From NCBI GenBank assembly GCA_023313575.1, contig JAJTTP010000002.1, positions 3,743,478 through 3,807,477 of the forward strand: a stretch of 64,000 bases of DNA, written 5' to 3'. The translations under genes were made by a program, and so were the position numbers. The stretch's first letter is position 1. Each line of letters starts with the position of its first letter. Below the pieces are notes generated by a model. It ran no database searches and was not told the origin of the DNA. It saw only the letters and a program-made list of their open reading frames with translations. Shown piece after piece: positions 45,288 through 56,007 of the stretch. The DNA is from Eutypella sp. D-1. Lineage: Eukaryota; Ascomycota; Sordariomycetes; Xylariales; Diatrypaceae.

Positions 45288-46023
45288 ATATTGCCACGAT
45301 TAGCCCTTCTTGTCACGCATTGGTCACATGCCCTGGCATGCACATACGGATATTTGTTGAAGTGCAGGATAAGGTTTGATTGACTTGGAGGTTCAGCTAC
45401 TTCTATATGACGGGGGCAAGGCGTCTCTTGTATAAACGTGACGGTCTATATGTCTAGGTTTTGATTTTGAATCCAAAAATATCTAGCTACATTTCAGAGT
45501 CTATCTATGACACTGTTACTACCTCGCCCACTCTCCAAACTCACTGGTTCTTTACACCGTTATATCAAACCATAGCCGTATGCCAAGAATTCGAATATAA
45601 TTCAGGTCATGGGGGTGTAATGGTATATTAATGGTAGATGAGTTGTAAAGGTGAGGAACCACGTAGGATGGTGGGGCAGGTGGCCTGTTTACATGGTCAT
45701 AGGGATTTAAACGACGGTTCGGGGCAGCATTTTTGGCTAAGAGCATAACTACAAGTAGTTAAACTTTTAAACGATAGAGCTTTCAGACATCATATCCTCC
45801 TCAAACACCTTGGGATTTGTTACACCGACCCAAAGTGATGAAATGCGAAAGTTTAGCGAATACAGAGAATAAATGTCAGGAGAGTTCTACGGATCACTGT
45901 ACTAAGCCCTTCAGGTATCTCCAGACGGGTCCTCCAGCTGAATAACATAAGCTGCAAAGCTTTTGTTTAGATAGCGTGCCCATTCTGCTTTTTGCCCCTG
46001 TGCCTTGCTCTTGTTGACTACCA
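45288..46023. other. Convergent intergenic region between P450-2 and an SDR
   Basis: 736 bp with the 3' flanks of two convergent genes and a single-arm MITE relic at 45377-45458. No gene is seen. Confidence 0.45.
45377..45458 (+). mobile_element. Single-arm relic of the MITE-like element
   Basis: It follows the same order as the right arm at 15750-15842: TTGATTGACTTGGAGGTT, AGCTACTTCTA, GGCGTCTCTTGTATAA, GTGACGGTCT, GTCTAGG. There is no matching left arm nearby, so this is a fragment or a diverged solo end. Confidence 0.65.
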
Positions 46024-46956
46024 CTAATCGACATCCGTAGACGAGGCAATCTGCCTTGTAGCATCCAAATCACTCTGTAACTGGCCAATCTTAGACTCCA
46101 ACGCAACCACACAGTCCTTCCCCAAAGGCATTCGAAGATAGGAGTAGTCGCCGCTGTTGACAGCATCGAGAATGGCCCTCGCAGCTTTCTCGGGATCACC
46201 CCGAATAAAGTTGGGAATAGATGCCATGTTCTTCGTCCCGCCAACCATCTGCGCGACGATGGTGTCCTTATAGGCATCGCTGTAGCCATCGGTGCTACTA
46301 TGCTGGGCAGGTGTGAGGACGCGGCTTGAGAACGGCGTGCGGAAAGCTCCCGGTTCAACGATCAGGACTTTAAGGTTGAAACTCTGGACCTCCTGGGCCA
46401 AGGACTCGTGGATGGCCTCGATGGCGAACTTGCTGGCCGAGTAAGTGGCTCGACCAGGGCGCGCGATGAAGCCGGCGCCGCTGCTGATGAGCACGATCTG
46501 CCCGGAACGTTTAGCGCGCATAGTTGGCAGGCATGCACGCACGGCTCGGAGTGGCCCATAGAAGTTCACCTCCATCTGATGACGAACTTCGTCCTCACTT
46601 TCCGCTTGTTAGTAGGCAGTAGCTTTAGACGCGCAAAGTGAGGTACCCCGATCAACCTACCTGGTGTCTTCGACCCCTCCAATAAAGGCATAGCCCGCAT
46701 TGTTAACGAGCACGTCCACATCGTGTTCATGGGCGTATTCACGGAACTTGTCGTATGCGCTATTATGGGCTGGGTCCAAATTCACCCAGATGCCCCCCTT
46801 CGCAGAGAAATCGGGGTTGCTAGACTGCGCCGTGGCAACATCTCGGGTCGCACCAACGACTTTATGGCCGGCCTTGAGAGCTTCGGTCGCAAGGGCCCTA
46901 CCAAAGCCAGACGAGGCGCCGGTGATCAACCATGTGAGAGAGCGTGTAGCGTTCAT
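46024..46956 (-). CDS. Short-chain dehydrogenase/reductase
   Basis: Two exons, 46661-46956 and 46024-46597 (GTAGGT donor, AAG acceptor), give 289 residues. The cofactor loop is TGASSGFG (residues 12-19), followed by NNAGYAF, a catalytic Ser near 137 (LISSGAG) and YSASK with Tyr151 and Lys155. The extended substrate-binding part after EPGAFRTPF makes it longer than the ~250-residue SDR core, as in many fungal cluster SDRs. The acidic/neutral residue after the second strand and the lack of a clear Arg pair leave NAD versus NADP open. The ATG at 46956 (MNATRSLTWLITG) is preferred over the one at 46986. It is divergent from P450-3 across 626 bp, so co-regulation is likely. It could oxidise or reduce a carbonyl formed by the P450s. 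Confidence 0.9.
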
Positions 46957-47582
46957 GATAGCAATTGAGTAGCCAATGGATCTCACGTTGAATATAGTCC
47001 GAATTGCTCCTGTCAGTTTGTCTGAAAGTTAAAAGCAGCTGATATTACTTCAGATTGCGTGCCTATCAATAGCAGGAACGGGTGTAAGTACGGAATTAAA
47101 CATTATATCCGACAATTGCATACTTTGAATTACTCTTAGAACGTGTTTTGATTCTTAAGTTGTATATTCTGATATCGCCACTGTGCCGTGCATAATCAAT
47201 TAGATAAAGCTTTCTCCCTGTAAGCATCCCGTGGCGGCAGCCATAACTGCAAATGCAACATTTCCAGTTTCGTGGGGTTATTTTAATACAACTACCCTAT
47301 CCTGAATTTTAAAGAAACACCATAATAGTAGGGCTTAATTGAATTTATCGAATCTATCGCTAATCCCGCCCTCCCCGTGTTTGATAAGCGCTAAAGCATG
47401 AAATATACTAGCTGGACTTCCTGAATGTAGTATTTACCCTCTGTACTTAATAGCTAACGATGTACCATTGGATACATAAGTACATGTGAGAGTGTTTTAT
47501 GGTTTTTATCTTAAGAGAACAAATCGATTGCATACCCAACCAGATTTGCTGGGCCAACAAGTTGACATACAGGAAATACAAC
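46957..47582. promoter_or_regulatory. Bidirectional promoter region of the SDR and P450-3
   Basis: 626 bp, AT-rich in its centre, between divergent start codons. No specific site is recognised. Confidence 0.4.
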
Positions 47583-49411
47583 ATGGCCTTGGTAAACTAC
47601 TATGTGTACGCTGCGACTCTAGTCGCTGGCGTTGTCTCCCACCACGCTTTCTTCCGTATTGGAGAGCACCACCTCCATGGTATGCGTTATATCTTGATTG
47701 CTATTGTTATCTTCACAGGGTCACTGTTAGCACAGACACACGTTGGCTCTACACACGTCGTAATCTCTAATCTAAATCTACCCTTATGGTGGGCTTGCTA
47801 CTTTTGTGGCCTCTACATAAGCCTAGTTATATTTCGAATCTTCTTTCACCCTCTACGAAACTTCCCTGGACCGCTTGAATTCAAGGTTTCCAGTGCCTGG
47901 TTCGCTACATATCTCGGAAGACTCGATGCATTCCGCCAGCTTGATCTACTTCATCAAAAATACGGCAACTTCCTACGCATTGGATCTAACGACTTATCTA
48001 TCACTCATCCTCAAGCCGTTCAAGCAATATATGGGCCAGGTTCGAAATGCCGTAAGGCCGCCTGGTACGATTTGACATATCCAATGGTCTCGCTTCAAAG
48101 CACACGTGATAAAGCATTACACAATAAACGACGCCGCTTATGGAGTACTACCTTTGGCGACAAGCATCTGCGAGGCTACGAGAAGCGTATGGCTCCATAT
48201 CGAGCTCTCCTTGTCGAGGCTATCCAGCGTTCTGGCCAACGTCCGATAGATATAGCGCATTGGTTCAATCTGTACACATTCGATGTTATGGGTGATCTTG
48301 CATTCGGTTCCTCCTTCCACATGTTGGAGACCAGCGAACAGCATAATGCAATCAAGCTTCTTAACGCCGGTCTCACTCCTCTTGGGCTCATGTTCCCTAT
48401 GTGGCTCTTCCGTGTCATAACGGAGATACCCGGTCTAGTAAGAGACTGGTGGGAATTTATTGCATACACCAACTCGCGTGTTAAACAACGGATGCAAGTG
48501 AGTATGGAAGCATGGTACTATAGGGGCACAGAGCGGCTAATATCTGACAAAATATATAAGACGAAAGTTGATGTTCCCGACATCATGAGCTCGCTCCTGG
48601 ACTCGCTGGGTGAGAGTAACCCAACTGGGCTCGATCGCGCTCTCCTTGAGGGAGACTCGCAACTTATAGTTGTGGCCGGGAGGTGAGCCAACGTTTTAGT
48701 TGGATATGTATTCTTTCTAGCTATATGGTTGAATTTCTAATGACCATATTATCTCTTAGTGACACTACTTCGGGGGCCTTGACAAGTGTTTTCCGATTAC
48801 TAGCGCAACATGCGCACCACATCAGCATCCTTCGTAACGAGCTCAATGGTCTCCCGCGAACAGAGTTTGGCGATTATTCACATACCGACACAACAGACCT
48901 GAAGCACCTCAACGGTGTAATCAACGAAGCTCTTCGGCTCTATCCACCAGTCCCGTCTGCTCTCCAACGGCTCACACCCCCAGGCGGTCTTGATATTGAT
49001 GGCACTTACATTCCAGGGAACGTAACCGTTTACTGCCCCCAATGGGTCCTCGGTCGCAGTAAGCATGCCTAACATTTGGTTCTTGGAGCTACTCCTAATG
49101 AGTCTACAGACCCAGATTGCTACGTCAAGCCAAACGATTTCATTCCTGAGCGGTGGTACTCGCACCCTGAACTCATTCGCGATGCCTCTAGTTTTGCTCC
49201 ATTCTCGGCAGGTCCTTACGGCTGCATTGGTCGTCCCTTGGCGCTGCTCAATATTCGCACGACTACTGCGCGCATTATAGCTGATTTTGATGTTTGCGCA
49301 ATCAGCGGAGCTGATCTGAAAGAATACGAAGATGGTTTGACGGAACATTTCACGTTAGCACCGCCTCCTCTGAAGCTCAGTTTCATCGAGCGAAAGTCGG
49401 CTGAGTCATAA
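47583..49411 (+). CDS. Cytochrome P450 monooxygenase (benzoate-4-monooxygenase-like clan), P450-3
   Basis: A P450 of a different family from P450-1, -2 and -4. I model exons 47583-48497, 48561-48682, 48760-49058 and 49110-49411. The 63-bp first intron (GTGAGT...AAG) is in frame and could be retained, adding 21 residues; removing it gives the smoother KQRMQ/TKVDVPDIMSSLL. Without it the protein is 545 residues. Three or four hydrophobic helices precede the P450 fold, more than usual. Motifs are FHPLRNFPGP, AGSDTTSG (I-helix, complete AGxxT), NEALRLYPPVPS (ExxR), FIPERWYS and the heme loop FSAGPYGCIGRPLA with Cys484. The type is seen in many fungal clusters, oxidising varied substrates. It is paired head-to-head with the SDR. 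The start ATG lies in a CAACATGGC context. Confidence 0.88.
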
Positions 49412-50167
49412 TGATATTTGATAGATCGTATTTATGCTAGTTGAGCTAGTAGGCATCAAGAGACCATAATTTTCCCTACGTATTAAAGCATGCATGTATA
49501 TTCGTAGTGGCGCCTCAACATTCATGATATAGCACCCATATGCTTTCAAGCTGGAGATAGATTTCTTAGGACTGGGCGGGGCAGGGGTGGTGGGGTGGTG
49601 GGGTGGAAATAGGGGGCGGGGAAATGGGTGGGGAAAGTGGGTTGGGTTGGGCTGGTTTTGTGGGGGGAGGGGGTGGGGGAGGCTTGTTAATTAGCTGCCT
49701 TTCGGCCTCACTCCTGAATTGCTCATAAATCGTCCGTCATCTAGGTGCTAGTCGTCAGTGCTTTTGCCAGCTTAGGCCTATCTGGGAACTACTGCAGATG
49801 AGGACAGAAGCAGTAGCGGGAGATCATTAGGAGAAGAGGCATCAAGTGTGCCTCGAGCCGTTAATTACAACCTAGGATTTTCGCGGAAAGAGTGCACCTT
49901 GACCCACGGTTTTAGTGCTTATTTTTCAAGGGCCGGGACATATGTCTGGAACCTGTAATCTCTTGCTAGAAGGTCGCAGAGCTACATAACTTGTAATAAG
50001 TGAAACAAATGCCTGGCAGACGGCAAGGATTCGCAACCAAAACTTCCGTGTATGCAGTCCTTTAAATTGTTCCCTACGGTGATACAATTGATTTATCGCG
50101 AGTAGTACCTATCTGCTCACTCCTTCGAGATATGAAAAATTCAAATTAAAACCGTTCATATAACGAT
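49412..50167. other. Intergenic region with a G-rich tract
   Basis: 756 bp between P450-3 and P450-4. It contains a ~110-bp G-rich, C-poor run at 49573-49682 and is otherwise unremarkable. Confidence 0.55.
49573..49682 (+). repeat. G-rich low-complexity tract, G-quadruplex candidate
   Basis: Many G3-G6 runs separated by 1-7 bases (for example GGGGTGGTGGGGTGGTGGGG and GGGGGGAGGGGGTGGGGG). It lies on the coding strand, downstream of the P450-3 stop. Confidence 0.75.
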
Positions 50168-52080
50168 ATGGAGAGGAACGTCACTGCAGGGCTTGAAGCT
50201 AGTGCTTCTTTTGTTAGCCGATTCTTGAGTATTCCTACTATTCTCACGGCTCTAGTGGTGTTTTTCGTCTCATGGAGCTACAGTATCACATTTATGGGTG
50301 TTAAAGCACCTTATGCCGGTTATTCATCGTTCTTCGTTCCGGGTGCATGGGCTCGTTACCAATTCACGAAAGGTGCGATGCAAATTATCAATGATGGATA
50401 CAAACGCGTACGTATACAAGGTTCTCAGTCTTAAGAAGCTTATAGCCAACATATCCTGCATTAGTGGAAGAATGTGGAATTTAAGCTCTCAAGAATGGAT
50501 CGTGACATCCTCGTTATCCCTAGCAAGTACATTGATGAGCTTAGGAATCTACCAAACCAGAAACTAAGCTCGATGGTCACGTTAGTTAGAGTAAGTCCGA
50601 TCATATACACCATGGAATACGCGATATTATCACGAAATGCTGACTCATAAATACTTGATATTGGTAGAATAACTCTGGACCATATGGGGGGACTGAGATT
50701 CTCCTGGAGAGTGATGTAGCATCTCATGCTTTGCAGGTGAGCGAAACTACAATGGCGGATCTATATGACCCCTTTATTGGCTCACAACGCAGTACTAGAG
50801 CAAAATCACACCCCAGATTGCGAGGCTCATGCATCCAATGAAGGACGAACTTGAATATGCGCTGGGCATTGAAGCCCCAGCGTGCAAAGGTAAATAGCGA
50901 ATTCTCACTCGAGTCATACATGTTCCAGAACGCGAAGCTGATGTACAATGATACCTAGACTGGACGGCTATCAAAGTCCACCCCTTTTTCGCCAGAATCG
51001 TCGCGCGAGTCTCGAACCGTGTGTTTGTGGGGCAAGAAATTTCTCGAGATGAGAGATGGGTCAAGACTGTCACAGATTTCACTTCGAACGTGGCAATGAC
51101 AACCATGATCCTACGAGCTATCCCGCCAGCCCTGCACCGATTCACCGTTTGGTTTCTTCCCTCGTCGTGGATGGTTGAACAAACAATCCGGAACTCCTTC
51201 AAGATCCTTGGCCCCGAGATCGCACGCCGCCGAGAGTCCGAGGCAGAAAAGGATCCCTCTTACCAAAAGCCGGTAGATCTGCTGCAAGGCATGATGGATC
51301 TGGCGAAACCAGGAAGCAAACAGGCGACAGCACAGGATCTGGCACACCGGCAACTTGTCATTAGCCTCGCTGCTGTGCACACTACGGCGGGACAAGCCGC
51401 TAACACCTTATTCGATCTCTGTGCGCATCCTGAATATTTTGACGTCCTTCGCGAAGAGATCGTACAAGATGTGGTCAACGATCCCACCGGATGGGATAAA
51501 CAGTCGCTGAACAAGTTGAAAAAGATGGACAGCTTCTTCAAAGAGGCACAGCGTATGAACCCGCCCAGTCTCCGTAAGCCCAGGCCCATTCAAATTGGAT
51601 TCACTTGCATGTAATCATTGCGGTAAAGCTAACTTACCGACAGTCGGATTTCATCGCAGCATTGAAGATCCAAAGGGGATCACTCTGAAGGACGGCAAGC
51701 ATCTACCATCAGGCACTCACATCTGCGCCGCGTCCTATGCCGTAACACAAGACCCCGCCGTTGTGCGTGACCCTGCAGTCTTTGATCCGCTGCGTTTCTG
51801 GCGCTTGCGGCAGAAGTCTGCTAAGGAAGCAAATAAACACCAATTTGCGACGACGAGCTCGCAGTTCCTGCATTTTGGGCACGGCAAGTACTCGTGCCCC
51901 GGTCGCTTCTTCGCATCCAATGAGCTTAAGCTCTTGTTCTCAACCCTGCTATTGCGGTACGACTTCAGGTTCAAAGACGGGATGACGCGGCCCGAATGTG
52001 TTAATATCGACGAATTCCTTTTCGCAGATCCTGAGGCGGAGCTCTTGATGCGGGAGCGGGAGAAACCCCAGTTTTTCTAA
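50168..52080 (+). CDS. Cytochrome P450 monooxygenase (ent-kaurene oxidase-like type), P450-4
   Basis: Six exons: 50168-50407, 50465-50590, 50668-50736, 50799-50889, 50959-51573 and 51644-52080. All phases agree; 525 residues. The N-terminal anchor is at about residues 22-42. Exon 2 carries the highly typical RMDRDILVIPSKYIDELRNLP, given in part here as DILVIPSKYIDELRNLP. Then follow HPMKDELEYALG, RVFVGQEISRD, the I-helix LAAVHTTAGQAAN, KEAQR (ExxR), FDPLRFWRLR and the heme loop FGHGKYSCPGRFFA with Cys465. This is the pattern of ent-kaurene-oxidase-like fungal P450s, many of which act on terpenes and meroterpenes. It is the most complete by family standards of the three similar P450s and is a strong candidate for tailoring the product of the neighbouring UbiA-type enzyme. 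Confidence 0.92.
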
Positions 52081-53623
52081 GGGACTTCCGGATAGAGGCG
52101 TGAATGGATCAAGTCGCTTACAGGCAAACGTTGCCCTGTGCCTCCTGGAGCAGCCCCAATGGCACAATCCGGGAGACAAGGGACTTGAGCTGTAACAAGA
52201 GAACGTATGTTAGTCACATAGTACGGGTCAATATTAGGATGGATTTGACAGGTGTTCTACGGATTGGCCAACTTCGACCACTTGAATGGCACTATCAAGG
52301 GGCATAGACCCGACCTATAAGAAAATCCTTTAAGAAGACGCGAAACCATTGTTGTTATTATTGTAATATTTGACGGCGTGGGAGGGCGGCTACGCAGCCC
52401 TCGACCTGAGCCTCCCATGGGGCAAACAGGGGTCTAAGCAACTCCACCATATTCACGCGATGTCCTTTATATTCCGTAACTGCTAAGGCCAACCAATCCA
52501 TTTTACCTTCGGCTGCCGTTGCGCAATCGTCAATTGAAGCAATCGTGATGGCCATAATAGCCATAAACGGTGGATTGCGGCGTTGCCATATACCAAATGT
52601 GGCGGTCGGTCGAAATATAAGTATGTAATAATGGCTGTAGTATTATTAAAGAACGTGTGGCTGGTGGTGGCGCAAGCCACAGGGAGGTTCATCATGCGTA
52701 TTTAGCTTTTCTAGACGATCGGGGCCTCTGGCCCAAAACCTTAGCAATAACAACGTTTTCTCTGCCATACCATAATCCATTGATTCAAACGGGGCTGTCA
52801 TGCGTTGCAATATGGTCTTGTATTGATGTTGTAGTAAGTGTACCCTATTAAAGATAAGAGAGTGGGAGCAAAAGTAATTGATTATCTAGATGGGAGTTGT
52901 TGAAGAGAAGAAAACTAAACTAGTGGCGTCGGTCCAGATGACCGCTCTAATAACTGTGCTTAGTAATCACCGCCCCACCCGGCATCTATTAGTACAGTCG
53001 ACGAACTAGTATATACGCTAAGCCCCCTCGTTACGTAATAAGGGCGGTATTTACGGGTTATATGTTATATTATGGGCCGGTCGAGGCTTAATGCAAATAT
53101 ATGGGTCAAAGCAAAAGAACAAGGTATTTAAGATGCTACATAATATATAAAGGAAAATAAGTACCTTTTTCGTCTATCAAATCCCCCGGATGTCTATCTT
53201 AACGGCGATTTTCCTATTTTGGAATTTCCATCCACCAAAATTTATATGGCAGTTGATGTACGTTAGCCAATCTACCATGGGTAGTTCCCGCCCTAGCGCT
53301 TATTTCTGAAGAGACTCTTCCCAATTTGTCCCGTCTCATACACCAACAGATCATATTCTTCGCGTCATGCTGCATTGGGCTCGCTTCGGTAAGCATATGT
53401 CACATTTGTATTTGAATGGCTGTGCAAACACCGTGGATAGAGCTTTCCTATAAGCCATATTAATAATATGAACCTCTTTATTTTAAACTACGACTACTTA
53501 TATAGATATACCGCGAATACCATGGCATGGTATGAATAAAATTCAGTCAACTTCACCAGCTAGTATTCAACGTCTACTAAGATTTCTGCGGCCTCTTTAC
53601 CGGTTTTGTTACAGCTGAGCAAG
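52081..53623. other. Intergenic region between P450-4 and the UbiA gene, no supported gene
   Basis: 1.54 kb. Short open frames at 52104-52307, 52358-52695 and 53214-53396 have no domain match. Composition is somewhat AT-rich from about 53000. It should hold the promoter of the UbiA-type gene. Confidence 0.5.
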
Positions 53624-54878
53624 ATGCAAACCATTTCCAAAACGTCATTACTCAACCAGCCCACAGTAAATCGGGTTGGTATTAAAGACTCCGTGGGCGA
53701 AGCGAGAAACTCACCACATATTACAAAGCCGAAAGCCAGTCAATATAAGGTAAGTCCCCTTATTTGACAAGAAAAATCCCTAGTCTGTTGCTCCTGTTCC
53801 ATGTAGACTTCTTGGACAAGCCTAATATTTGTGTCAGAGTCGGACATCTATAGCAGATAATGTAAGGCAATTCGTCTGGGACCTGTGGCTCTTCACCGAA
53901 AGCGACTTCTTCACATTTGTTGGCCCCAATAGCGCTTTCGGTATCTTTGGTGCCCTAGCGGGGCCCCTTCTCCTAGACAATGGTGACAAGGCTCTCGAGG
54001 TCCTATTCAGGGCTCCTTTAGTGGTTCTTTTTAACTGGAGCAACCTGTTAATCTTCGACTTGGCTAATCAGCGCCTTCCTGAGTCGGTCAAAGAGGATCG
54101 TATCAACAAACCTCACCGTCCTCTACCTTCGGGTCACATGACTCCACTGGATGCCCGCCGTCTTCTCCTGATAGCATTACCCCTTGTTTTTCTTCTCAAC
54201 TACTTTATTGGCCCCTGGATAGAGACCTCGCTCTTATTCTCCTTAACATGGATGTATAATGACCTCGGTGGTGGCGACGAAGGTAAGAAGGAATTTATAC
54301 TTGTTGAGTGGTGTATTGGTGAGATTTACTGACACGTGTGTCTACAGACTTTGTTCTTCGCAACTGCATCATCGGTTTCGCTTTTGGGTTATACAACGCG
54401 GGCTCACTCAAGATTGCAGGCGGGCCAGATTCTAGTATGAGCTCACAAGGCATCTCATGGACAGCCATCATCAGCTCCGTCATCTTTACCACGATGCATT
54501 CGCAAGATATGAAAGATCAGAGAGGCGATCGGGCCCGAGGCAGACGGACGGCGCCCATTGTGATTGGCGACTTTGCAGCCCGTGGCACCATCGCCATCCC
54601 CATCGCTGCTTGGTCGATCATCTGCCCGTGGTTTTGGTACACCGGCCCAGAGGGCTACATCTTGACTGTGCCCCTAGGGGCATACATCATCTGGCACCTC
54701 TATGCCCGTCGCACGTTTCAGGGAGACCGTCGATCGTGGAGGCTTTGGACCCTGTGGACAGCTTTATTGGTAAGTTTCGCTCATGGTATCGAGACGAGAG
54801 AAGAGCTAATCAACCGTATATCAATAGTATCTTCTTCCGACAATAAAGCAGGTTTCGATGCTCTACCCTCTCTTCTGA
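53624..54878 (+). CDS. UbiA-superfamily membrane enzyme (terpene cyclase or prenyltransferase)
   Basis: Four exons: 53624-53749, 53838-54282, 54348-54769 and 54828-54878. Spliced phase is exact; 347 residues. At least seven hydrophobic segments can be seen. The first prenyl-diphosphate motif region reads NQ at 119-120, then ED at 128-129, then NKPHRPLPSG from 132. The second reads QDMKDQRGD, with Asp244, Asp247 and Asp251. These are the Mg-diphosphate motifs of the UbiA superfamily, although the first has Gln where classical prenyltransferases have Asp (ND). In fungi this superfamily includes true prenyltransferases and the fumagillin beta-trans-bergamotene cyclase Fma-TC. With no aromatic acceptor pathway visible and P450s adjacent, a terpene cyclase is as likely as a prenyltransferase. 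It acts in the ER membrane on FPP or a longer diphosphate. The true N-terminus is cytosolic and poorly conserved. Confidence 0.85.
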
Positions 54879-56007
54879 TGAGTTAAGGGCTGTTGCATAA
54901 ATACATGCTGAATCGCAACATCAAATGATGAATTCGATTGAATCTCGATGTTACTATATGCATATCACAGGTATAATACGCCCTGGGCTCAATAGACTGA
55001 AGTCGTTCTTCACTTTCTATGCCGCAGGGGCATAGTAGGCAACCGAACGCAGAATAGATATTATCATAACTTGGCAAAGAACAGTTTCCCAATATTTCTG
55101 TATGTTCTAGGTATTTTAGCGACCCTAGCTGAATGAGTATAGAAGTCGCATCACAATGTTCACAGTGAATGAATCCCAATCTTCGCTAGATGCTGAGCCC
55201 CGTGGACCAAATCAGCTGCTTTAGCGATTCCTACGCACATTCTATAGTATATAGTCCGATTAAAACCTATTACTGCGGCTATTATAACAACCTTTGCAGT
55301 AATTACTGTAGTTATTATAGCCATTATAGCTATTATAACTAAGTCTTTAAATTTTATTTAAAAAATATTCGATAATATCTGTTATTATAAGCTTATATAA
55401 CGTTAAAGATTCTGGCCATATAAGGTAAGTAAGGTGGAACCCATACCTAATGCGGTTAGGGCCTGTCCACGTATGAAATAGGCCCTGTTTAGTTGTGATT
55501 ACTCTTGTATTCACTCTTATCTCTGATCATAGCTCACTTCAACGAAAGCGATAAACATAAGCATAGGTAAGCACTAACTACACGTGTAGTCAATCAACCA
55601 TAAGCACAGATGCCTGTCCTGAATAGGAAACTCGATTATGATTACACCAAACCTAAGCGTATCGTGGGATTTGTCCATGCGATCCCGAGTCGGTAACTAA
55701 TCCATGATGTATCCAAAAAAGTATTGTTACATACACGCCATTATGTTTATGTTCTGTATTCGGCGAGGGCCTAAGCTACACCTGGCAAAGCTGGTCTTGA
55801 CAATGGGAAACGCCTTAGGGTCTGCTCTTAGTGTCGTGGTATTGGATCTGATTAGCTAATATTAAACAGGGCAGGACCTACATAGAACTATTTGCTAAAT
55901 GACATACTTCGTGACATGTAAACTTGTGCATCCGAGCACCTTCAACAAATCAAACTCAATAGCCATTGTCCCTGTTACTGTTCGTCAGTGATATCTAGTC
56001 GGCCGAA
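54879..56007. other. Intergenic region upstream of the PKS
   Basis: 1.13 kb. It contains an AT-rich patch at about 55258-55420 with TAGCTATTATAAC-like imperfect repeats, perhaps an old RIP-hit fragment. The rest is the PKS upstream region. No gene is seen. Confidence 0.5.
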
